A DNA stretch of 5,878 bases, taken from NCBI GenBank assembly GCA_017424205.1, contig JAFPAS010000025.1, forward strand, positions 1-5,878, given 5' to 3'. The DNA is from Prevotella sp. GTDB lineage: Bacteria; Bacteroidota; Bacteroidia; Bacteroidales; Bacteroidaceae. The notes under the pieces were generated by a model that was given only the letters and a program-made list of their open reading frames with translations, was not told the DNA's origin and made no database searches. The position numbers were made by a program, and so were the translations under genes. Of the stretch, positions 1 to 5,447 are shown one piece after another. The stretch's first letter is position 1; every line of letters begins with the position of its first letter.

Positions 1-130
1 ACGAACTGCGTCCGTACTTCGTTTGACGTACGCTGCTCATGCTGACGAAGCTTTGCTTTCTCCTTTTGTCGACCACGGATGACTCGGATGGTTACGGATT
101 ATTTAAGACAAAAATATTGAAAAAAGTTAG
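1..130. repeat. Non-coding left edge with a short CGGAT tandem series, probable interspersed repeat
   Basis: No reading frame on either strand is convincing here; all three plus frames hit stops early. CGGAT occurs three times at 76-80, 85-89 and 95-99, with a 9-10 base period, inside a stretch running from the GTCGAC at 69-74 to the AT-rich run near 100-130. Reiterated CGGAT-type sequences of this kind are, as I recall, common in intergenic DNA of Bacteroides and Prevotella, so I infer a dispersed repeat remnant. What lies to the left of the window is unknown, so part of this may be the flank of another transcription unit. Confidence 0.4.
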
Positions 131-186
131 TTGACGAGTTGACGAGTAAACGAGTAGACAAGTTGACGAGTAGACAAGTTGACGAG
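131..186. repeat. Seven tandem 8-bp units, consensus TWRACRAG
   Basis: Seven head-to-tail units with an exact 8-base period and no indels: TTGACGAG (131), TTGACGAG (139), TAAACGAG (147), TAGACAAG (155), TTGACGAG (163), TAGACAAG (171), TTGACGAG (179). The sequence stops matching at 187. All units end in AG, and variation is confined to positions 2, 3 and 6. The array lies beyond the terminator of the rprXY unit and does not overlap a credible gene. A 61-residue minus-strand frame across it reads as a Leu/Ser/Thr-rich low-complexity string, as expected of translated repeats. The periodicity is seen directly; any function is unknown. Confidence 0.85.
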
Positions 187-250
187 TTGCTTGTTAACGT
201 TGAATTACCGTGAATAAAACATGAAGAAAAGAACGAAAATGATGGTGATA

Positions 251-295
251 ATAGAAAAGAAAATCGGCTGCGACAATATCGCATTGTCGCAGCCG
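251..295 (-). terminator. Intrinsic terminator of the rprX-rprY unit
   Basis: Positions 265-277 (CGGCTGCGACAAT) and 283-295 (ATTGTCGCAGCCG) form a perfect 13-bp stem with a 5-base loop. On the minus strand the stem is followed by ATTTTCTTTTCTAT (264 down to 251), a U-rich tail. The plus strand has no U-tract after 295, so the polarity is minus. It lies 82 bases beyond the rprY stop codon, and no other minus-strand gene lies between. A truncated copy of one stem arm sits at 314-324. Confidence 0.88.
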
Positions 296-377
296 GTTGT
301 CAGAAATTAATTAATTGTCAGCCGGTGATAAGCAGGGGTGACGCTATATCGTGGCGTATGACAGTGATGTCGATGGA

Positions 378-1076
378 TTATTCCTCGTTAGGGATAATGA
401 GTTTGTATCCCTTGCCGTGGATATTGATGATTTCAATCTGTGGGTCGTCCTTGAGATGCTTGCGCAGTTTTGTGATGTAGACGTCCATAGAACGTGCGTT
501 GAAATAGTTGTCGTCAATCCAGATGGTCTTCAGGGCGAAGTCGCGCTGCAGGATTTCGTTAGCGTGGCTGCAGAGCAGTGCAAGCAGTTCGTTCTCTTTT
601 GTAGTGAGTTTTGTCTGCTTCTCGCCGATGGTGAGGAGCTGCTTCTGTGTGTCGAAGGTGAAATTGCCGACTCTGTAAACAGAGCTCTCCTTGTTCTTCT
701 TGCCGCGCACACGGCGGAGGATAGCCTCTACACGGAACACGAGTTCTTCCATTGAGAATGGTTTTGTGATATAGTCGTCAGCACCAATCTTGAATCCTTC
801 GAGAATGTCTTCCTTCAGCTGTTTTGCTGTGAGGAAGATGATAGGCACGTCAGCGTTAGCCTGTCTGATTTCCTGAGCGAGTGTGAATCCGTCTTTCTTT
901 GGCATCATAACATCGAGGATGCAGATGTCATACTTCTGTTTCATGAATGCACGATAGCCAGCCTCGCCGTCAGGGAAGAGTTCTGCACTGAAGCCTTTAG
1001 CCTGAAGATACTCACGGAGCAGCATGCCGAGGTTCTCATCGTCCTCGCATAGCATAATTTTGATGTTCTCGTCCAT
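378..1076 (-). CDS. rprY: OmpR/PhoB-class response regulator, RprY-like
   Basis: A 232-residue DNA-binding response regulator, the usual length for the OmpR family. The receiver domain (about 5-120) has the acidic cluster E11-D12-D13, the phosphoacceptor D55 in ILDVMMP, the switch T83 in FLTAK and the conserved K105 in TKPF. The C-terminal winged-helix DNA-binding domain (about 132-229) has the typical NELLALL, SMDVYITKLRKHL and GKGYKL blocks. It should be phosphorylated by the kinase encoded just upstream and then bind promoter DNA. The start is the ATG at 1076; the upstream sequence is A/T-rich without a Shine-Dalgarno, normal for Bacteroidota. The gene starts 114 bases after the rprX stop, with no promoter seen between them, so co-transcription is inferred. 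The RprY name rests on overall resemblance and kinase-first gene order as in Bacteroides fragilis. Target genes cannot be read from this window. Confidence 0.93.
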   Translation of the reverse strand: MDENIKIMLCEDDENLGMLLREYLQAKGFSAELFPDGEAGYRAFMKQKYDICILDVMMPKKDGFTLAQEIRQANADVPIIFLTAKQLKEDILEGFKIGADDYITKPFSMEELVFRVEAILRRVRGKKNKESSVYRVGNFTFDTQKQLLTIGEKQTKLTTKENELLALLCSHANEILQRDFALKTIWIDDNYFNARSMDVYITKLRKHLKDDPQIEIINIHGKGYKLIIPNEE

Positions 1077-1121
1077 AGTTTATAATTTTAGAGGTTTATA
1101 TTGTTGTTTATCTTTTGTTCT

Positions 1122-1145
1122 GTCTGAGAGCGTTGCTCTTCAGAC
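1122..1145 (-). other. Intercistronic hairpin in the rprX-rprY spacer
   Basis: On the transcribed strand GTCTG-A-AGAGC (1145 to 1135) pairs with GCTCT-CAGAC (1131 to 1122) around an AAC loop. This gives a 10-bp stem with one bulged A. It lies about 46 bases before the rprY start and 45 bases after the rprX stop. The following bases are A-rich rather than U-rich, so it is not a classical terminator. Plausible roles are an RNA processing or stability element, or partial attenuation that sets the kinase-to-regulator ratio; these are inferences. Confidence 0.6.
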
Positions 1146-1190
1146 TCTTAGGAGTGTATGGTTTGGGGGTGTTGGTTCGTATTGTGTGTG

Positions 1191-2750
1191 TCATGCATCG
1201 ACAGCAGGCAGCTGTATGGTGAATGTGGTGCCTTCGCCAGGAGTAGAGTCAATAGTGATTTTTCCTTTGTGTGACTCAATGATGTTCTTGACGTATGCCA
1301 GTCCGAGACCGAATCCTTTAACATCATGGCGGTTGCCTGTGTGTACGCGGTAGAACTTGTCGAAGATTTTGCGCTGTGCCTCTTTCTTTATTCCGATGCC
1401 GGTGTCGCGTACGGAGAGCATCACGTTGCCGCCTTCGTTCCATGTTCGCAGGTATACATTGAGCGGAGCGTCTGTCTTGCAATACTTGACGGCATTGTCC
1501 ATGAGATTGAATATCGCATTGGTGAAGTGTATCTCGTCTACACAAATTGTAGAGTTGACGGCTTCTATCTCGGTGTATATCTTGCCTCCGGTGTGCTCAA
1601 CACGCAGCTTGAATGACTGCTCTGCGTTTTCTACCAGTTCGTTTATGTCGATATTCTTCTCCTTGAATATTGCTTTCTTGCGGTCGAACATTGACATCTG
1701 CAGCACTTTCTCTACGAGGAATCGCAGTCGTTTTGACTCGTCGTTGATTACTCCTCCGAGGTGTTTCATCATCTTGTCAGACTTTGATACGGTGTCGTCG
1801 TTGAGCATCTGGGCTGCAAGCGAAATGCTTGAGATAGGTGTCTTCAGCTCGTGGGTCATGTTGTTTATGAAGTCATTCTTTATCTCTGTCAGCCTCTTCT
1901 GCCTGAAGATGAGGTAGATGGTGAAGATGAATGTCATGAGCAGGACGACGGTGAATATCACTGACGGAATCATGAAGCGTACGGCAGAGAATATGTAATT
2001 GCTCATGTCGGGGAAGTGTACGTGTACGATGCCGGTCTTCTGTAGCGGGTCGTTGCGGAAGAGCACTTGTGAGTAGCTGTATTCGTCACCATCGTCGGTG
2101 TAGTCAGGGCATCTGTATACCTCGCGGCCTTCCTGTGTGGTTACGCTGAAGTGATAGGGTATGTTTATGCCGTTGTTCATCAGCTCAGCCTTTATGTCCT
2201 GATCGAGGAGTTTGAAATTGATGCGCTCTTTCAGTGGTTTGCTTGAAGCGGAGTAGAGTAGTGCATAGACAACTTCATCGAGCAGAGCACGCTGGTATAC
2301 GTATCTGTTACGTACGATTTCGTGCAGTGATGTTGAAGGCTTTTTTACCTGGTTGCGGTCGTTGCGCAGTATCATGGCCTTAGGCATCTGCGACGGTTTC
2401 ATCGTTATGGTCTTCAGCTCGAACGAAGAATATATTGTTCCGTCTTTGCCTGTCACGGCATATTGGGTTGAATGCTGTATCGTGCCTTTGTTGAGCCCCT
2501 GCATTGTTGCGATGGAGTCTTTTCTGAATGCTCTGCGTTCAGCTTCGTTGACATCCTTCTCGAGATATCGCAGTGTCTCGTTCAGTTCAAGATTGCGTGA
2601 TGCCTGATAGAGAGCGCGGTTGACAGATTCGTCAAACTGCTCGCGCTTCATATTTATCATCTCCTGCGCATACTTCAACTGGAGGAAGAGCAGGCCGAGA
2701 AACGAGCCGCCCATCAGCAGTGCTATGATCCAAATAGTTGATTTCTTCAT
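1191..2750 (-). CDS. rprX: Membrane sensor histidine kinase, RprX-like
   Basis: A 519-residue sensor kinase. An N-terminal membrane segment (about 6-24) is followed by a periplasmic sensor region of some 225 residues (about 26-252), then a second membrane segment (about 258-283). The DHp helix follows almost at once, with the H-box FINNMTHELKTP and phosphoacceptor H300, and no HAMP or PAS domain fits between. The ATPase domain has the N-box NLMDNAVKY (N415, N419), G1 DTGIGI (449-454), F-box FDKFYR (463-468) and G2 GFGLGL (479-484). It is predicted to autophosphorylate H300 and pass phosphate to D55 of the regulator downstream. The N-terminus, starting MKKSTIW, and the NLELNETLRYLE block near residues 53-64 resemble Bacteroides RprX. 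The start at 2750 puts the first residues directly before the membrane helix and lies just after a good promoter. The signal sensed is not evident. Confidence 0.93.
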   Translation of the reverse strand: MKKSTIWIIALLMGGSFLGLLFLQLKYAQEMINMKREQFDESVNRALYQASRNLELNETLRYLEKDVNEAERRAFRKDSIATMQGLNKGTIQHSTQYAVTGKDGTIYSSFELKTITMKPSQMPKAMILRNDRNQVKKPSTSLHEIVRNRYVYQRALLDEVVYALLYSASSKPLKERINFKLLDQDIKAELMNNGINIPYHFSVTTQEGREVYRCPDYTDDGDEYSYSQVLFRNDPLQKTGIVHVHFPDMSNYIFSAVRFMIPSVIFTVVLLMTFIFTIYLIFRQKRLTEIKNDFINNMTHELKTPISSISLAAQMLNDDTVSKSDKMMKHLGGVINDESKRLRFLVEKVLQMSMFDRKKAIFKEKNIDINELVENAEQSFKLRVEHTGGKIYTEIEAVNSTICVDEIHFTNAIFNLMDNAVKYCKTDAPLNVYLRTWNEGGNVMLSVRDTGIGIKKEAQRKIFDKFYRVHTGNRHDVKGFGLGLAYVKNIIESHKGKITIDSTPGEGTTFTIQLPAVDA

Positions 2751-2770
2751 ACTCTTTGATTATCTGTCTG

Positions 2771-2801
2771 CAAAGTTATCAAATTTTATATAAGTCGCAA
2801 G
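2771..2801 (-). promoter_or_regulatory. Bacteroidota-type promoter of rprX
   Basis: On the minus strand TAACTTTG (2778-2771) matches the -7 consensus TAnnTTTG exactly. Nineteen bases upstream lies CTTG (2801-2798), close to the -33 TTTG. Spacing is in the usual 19-21 range. Transcription would begin near 2765, giving a short leader of about 15 bases before the ATG at 2750. Downstream of the -7 box the sequence continues CAGACA, shared with the promoter-like site at 5381-5388. Confidence 0.7.
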
Positions 2802-3166
2802 AATATAGTTAAATAATTTCTTCTTAATTTCGTTATATTAACAGAAAAAACGCTATATAATTAAATATAATAAATTATAATGCTTTCAGGTTGCATGTAT
2901 TAATCTTCTTGATAACAATATGTGGCATAATGGAAATAATGGGATGCATGCTATGCGGATGGGGTGGAGAATTCTGCTGGCTGCTGTTAGCCTGATTGTT
3001 TCTTATTGTGGTGAGGAATGATATTGGCATTTGAAACGACGCAAGTATAAGATGCAGTGTGCTTATATATATAATAAGGTGTAGTGGGGGACAGGTCGTT
3101 GTTTAATAGCCCGTTGTCGTATGTACTCTGTATGGTTGGTATGGGATATTATGGGTTTAGAAGATT
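2802..3166. other. Gene-poor AT-rich intergenic region between glmM terminator and rprX promoter
   Basis: No well-supported gene is visible. The right of the region (3062-3078) holds an AT-rich inverted repeat, CTTATATATATAATAAG. A minus-strand TATACTTG (3049-3042) differs by one base from the -7 consensus, and no -33 element is seen. It precedes a 51-codon minus frame (2875-3030) rich in Pro, His, Ser and Asn. A 33-codon plus frame (2920-3021) with a hydrophobic stretch (ILLAAVSLIVSY) overlaps it antisense. Neither shows a recognisable domain. The part nearest rprX (2802-2880) is almost pure A/T. The stretch could be a decayed gene, a small RNA locus or plain spacer. Confidence 0.5.
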
Positions 3167-3210
3167 TAAAACGAAAAAAGGTGCTGCAGAAACAAAATCT
3201 GTAGCACCTT
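3167..3210 (-). terminator. Intrinsic terminator of glmM
   Basis: Positions 3178-3190 (AAGGTGCTGCAGA) and 3198-3210 (TCTGTAGCACCTT) form a 13-bp stem with a single internal mismatch (A opposite C in the minus-strand RNA) and a 7-base loop. On the minus strand the stem runs into CCTTTTTTCGTTTT, an excellent U-tract. It starts 28 bases beyond the glmM stop and closes the nrnA-lipoprotein-glmM unit. The plus-strand flank (ATTCTATATTG) is less U-rich, so minus polarity is preferred. Confidence 0.88.
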
Positions 3211-3238
3211 ATTCTATATTGTTGTATATGTTTATTGC

Positions 3239-4663
3239 TTATGCCATGCTGTAGACGATGTCCATTATGCTTTTGCCTAAAGCGTCAGCCTCGTCCATGG
3301 TATGCGCCTCGCTGTATATGCGGATGATTGGTTCGGTATTTGATTTGCGCAGATGCACCCATTTGTCTGCGAAGTCAATCTTCACGCCGTCAATATCGTT
3401 TACCTGCACATCGTCCATTGCAGAATACTTCTCTTTTACTTGAGCGAGTATAGCGTCGACATCTGTTTCTGGTGTCAGGTCGATGCGGTTCTTTGCGATG
3501 TGGTATTCCGGATATGTTGCACGGAGTTCTGACACCTTGCAGTCTTTCTTTGCCAGCAGTGAGAGGAACAATCCTATGCCTGCGAGGGCGTCGCGTCCGT
3601 AATGGCTGTCAGGGTAAATCACTCCGCCATTGCCTTCGCCACCGATTACTGCGCCGGTTTCCTTCATCTTTGTCGTAACATTTACCTCGCCTACGGCAGC
3701 CGCAGTGTATGTGCCGCCATATTTTTCTGTCACGTCGCGCAACGCACGGGTTGACGAGAGATTTGATACAGTGTTAAGTGGCGGGTGGTTTTCTGTTTCA
3801 GACATTTCGCTAAGGATATAGTCGGCTACTGCTACGAGCGTATATTCTTCGCCGAACATCTTGCCTTCTTCTGTAATGAATGCCAGGCGGTCAACGTCAG
3901 GGTCGACAACGATGCCGAGGTTGTATCTGCCTGTCTTCATCTCATTCATTATGCCCTGCAGATTCTTCTCGAGCGGTTCTGGGTTATGCTCAAAGTCTCC
4001 GTTTGGTTCCTTATTGAGTATTGTGTAGCCTACACCGAGGCGGTCAAGCAGTTTGGGGAGAATGATAGAGCCAACAGAATTTATTGCATCGACACATACG
4101 GTGAAACGCTTTTCGTGTATCTTGTCTGCATCTACCAGTTTCAGGTTTAAGATGCTCTCAACGTGTCTGTTGTCGAAGTTCTCCTCTGTGTATTTGCCGA
4201 GATGTTCTACGTCTGCATATACGAAAGCTTCTTCTTCAGCAATCTTCAGTACTTCTCCACCGTCAGCGGCTGTGAGGAATTCTCCGTGTCTGTTGAGGAG
4301 TTTCAGTGCGTTCCAGTGGCGAGGGTTGTGAGATGCGGTGATAATGATGCCTCCGTCTGCACCTGCCATTGTTACGGCGAGTTCGGTTGTTGGAGTTGAG
4401 GCTAATCCGATGTTAACGACATCGTATCCCATTCCCATGAGTGTGCCGCAGACAATGTTGTTGACCATTTCGCCTGAGATTCTGGCGTCTCTGCCCACAA
4501 CTATTCGGTTAGATGGTGTGTAGCCATCTTCCTCGTTAGTCTGTTTTCTGATGAATGTGGCGTATGCTGTTGTGAATTTGACGATGTCAAGCGGGTTGAG
4601 TGTGTCGCCAGTAGCACCGCCTATAGTGCCACGTATTCCTGATATAGATTTTATGAGTGACAT
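3239..4663 (-). CDS. glmM: Phosphoglucosamine mutase (alpha-D-phosphohexomutase family)
   Basis: A 474-residue cytoplasmic phosphohexomutase, close to the usual 440-470. Expected to interconvert glucosamine-6-phosphate and glucosamine-1-phosphate, feeding UDP-GlcNAc for peptidoglycan and LPS. Motifs in order: N-terminal SGIRGTIGG (8-16); catalytic loop TASHNP with phosphoserine S111; metal loop DPDVDR (D254, D256, D258); sugar-binding loop GGEGNGG (341-347); phosphate-binding loop RKSNTEP (439-445). The sugar loop differs from the GGEQSGH of E. coli-type GlmM, and RKSNTEP has Asn where that type has Gly, so phosphomannomutase or mixed specificity cannot be excluded from sequence. Bacteroidales orthologues are usually annotated GlmM, and the N-terminal MSLIKSISGIRGTIGG agrees with those. 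The start at 4663 lies 14 bases after the lipoprotein stop, so the two are probably co-transcribed. No Shine-Dalgarno, riboswitch or ribozyme is seen before it. Confidence 0.9.
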   Translation of the reverse strand: MSLIKSISGIRGTIGGATGDTLNPLDIVKFTTAYATFIRKQTNEEDGYTPSNRIVVGRDARISGEMVNNIVCGTLMGMGYDVVNIGLASTPTTELAVTMAGADGGIIITASHNPRHWNALKLLNRHGEFLTAADGGEVLKIAEEEAFVYADVEHLGKYTEENFDNRHVESILNLKLVDADKIHEKRFTVCVDAINSVGSIILPKLLDRLGVGYTILNKEPNGDFEHNPEPLEKNLQGIMNEMKTGRYNLGIVVDPDVDRLAFITEEGKMFGEEYTLVAVADYILSEMSETENHPPLNTVSNLSSTRALRDVTEKYGGTYTAAAVGEVNVTTKMKETGAVIGGEGNGGVIYPDSHYGRDALAGIGLFLSLLAKKDCKVSELRATYPEYHIAKNRIDLTPETDVDAILAQVKEKYSAMDDVQVNDIDGVKIDFADKWVHLRKSNTEPIIRIYSEAHTMDEADALGKSIMDIVYSMA

Positions 4664-4677
4664 GATGTGTGTGAGTT

Positions 4678-5349
4678 TTATTGTCCCCTTTGGTATGTTA
4701 TTTCATAATAGCAGGGGTATGTGTTGGCTGATGCGTAGCTATGTCCCTGTGCAGACGGTACAATGACTCTGACCTTGGCAATCTCCTCGTCAGGTTTTGA
4801 CTGTCTGCCGAGTTTTATATATCGCAAAGGTATAAGCCAGCCGCCAGGCACAGATGTGCTCTGGTATGCAGCAGCCATAATGCTTGACTTGTTGTCAAAC
4901 ATCCCGGTAAATGTGCCGTACATGTTTGTTACGGTCATCTTGTCAGGGATGTGCTGGAAGTAGATGTTATTGTTTGACAATTGCAATGAGTCTGTGAGAA
5001 TGTTGTATTCGTCGAAACGGCATAATATGGTTGCTGTCTGACCAGACTCAAGCTTCTCGCCGCATCCTTCGCGGACAATCTGCATATATACACCAGATTG
5101 CTCGAAGAGTACGAATTCGTTGCTTGCTGTGTCTGTCTTACAGCCGGCATTCTCGAAGTCAATTTCAGATATTACGTGTATTGGTTTGGCGAATAGCTTT
5201 GATGCAATTGTTGTTGTATCGCCAGATATGAATTTTGCTATTGCAGCGTTTTCTTTATCTCTTTTCTCTGCAAACGTCTCTACGTCATTACAGCTTGTCA
5301 GTATTGCTGTTGTTATAGCGAGACAGGCAAATAATATAAATTTCTTCAT
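4678..5349 (-). CDS. DUF4827-like lipoprotein with FKBP-like features
   Basis: A 223-residue predicted lipoprotein. The N-terminus is a short signal peptide, MKKF then a hydrophobic run, ending in the lipobox LTSC with lipidated C20. The mature start, NDVE, is acidic, which in Bacteroidota can favour outer-membrane surface display (inference). Size, sequence and position before glmM match the uncharacterised DUF4827 family of Bacteroidales. Residues 86-120 (GVYMQIVREG, then EKLESGQTATILCRF) resemble the first strands of FKBP-type peptidyl-prolyl isomerases. Later blocks, GGWLIPLRYIKLG (169-181) and AKVRVIVPSAQGHSYA (191-206) ending in YYEITYQ (214-220), also follow the FKBP order. Whether it binds or isomerises proline is unknown. 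Besides C20 it has C70, C96, C110 and C213. It lies 98 bases after the upstream phosphoesterase gene, which leaves room for its own promoter, and 14 bases before glmM. Confidence 0.85.
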   Translation of the reverse strand: MKKFILFACLAITTAILTSCNDVETFAEKRDKENAAIAKFISGDTTTIASKLFAKPIHVISEIDFENAGCKTDTASNEFVLFEQSGVYMQIVREGCGEKLESGQTATILCRFDEYNILTDSLQLSNNNIYFQHIPDKMTVTNMYGTFTGMFDNKSSIMAAAYQSTSVPGGWLIPLRYIKLGRQSKPDEEIAKVRVIVPSAQGHSYASANTYPCYYEITYQRGQ

Positions 5350-5362
5350 TATAATGTTTTGT

Positions 5363-5388
5363 AATTAGCTAATTTGTCTGCAAAATTA
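5363..5388 (-). promoter_or_regulatory. Promoter -7 element and palindrome before the lipoprotein gene
   Basis: On the minus strand TAATTTTG (5388-5381) fits the Bacteroidota -7 consensus TAnnTTTG and is followed by CAGACA. No TTTG is found at the -33 spacing, so the site is weaker on paper than the rprX promoter. A perfect 12-base palindrome AATTAGCTAATT (5363-5374) lies where transcription would begin, about 15 bases before the ATG at 5349. It could be an operator or chance in AT-rich DNA. Confidence 0.5.
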
Positions 5389-5447
5389 CTAATAATTTGT
5401 GAGTTATGATATTTGCGGGCTAATAGTGTTTTGCGATTTATGATTTA

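Noticed and set aside
131..186. CRISPR array
   Set aside because: Units are 8 bases, contiguous and without spacers; CRISPR repeats are about 23-47 bases with unique spacers, and no cas gene is present.
99..284. 61-codon minus-strand frame rich in Ser, Leu and Thr
   Set aside because: It is a translation of the 8-bp repeat array and overlaps the rprXY terminator; it shows no domain or plausible leader.
351..755. 134-codon plus-strand frame
   Set aside because: It is antisense to rprY, whose receiver and winged-helix motifs are unambiguous; the peptide has no recognisable domain.
1357..1917. 186-codon plus-strand frame
   Set aside because: It is antisense to the kinase core of rprX, which carries all expected H, N, G and F boxes; the long open frame follows from codon bias of the real gene.
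3178..3210. Plus-strand terminator
   Set aside because: No plus-strand gene precedes it, and the strong U-tract is on the minus-strand side, matching glmM.
3785..4150. 121-codon plus-strand frame
   Set aside because: It is antisense to glmM across the metal-binding loop region; its sequence is low-complexity and aromatic-rich without a domain.
4664..4677. Riboswitch or glmS-type ribozyme before glmM
   Set aside because: The gap is only 14 bases, too short for any such RNA element.
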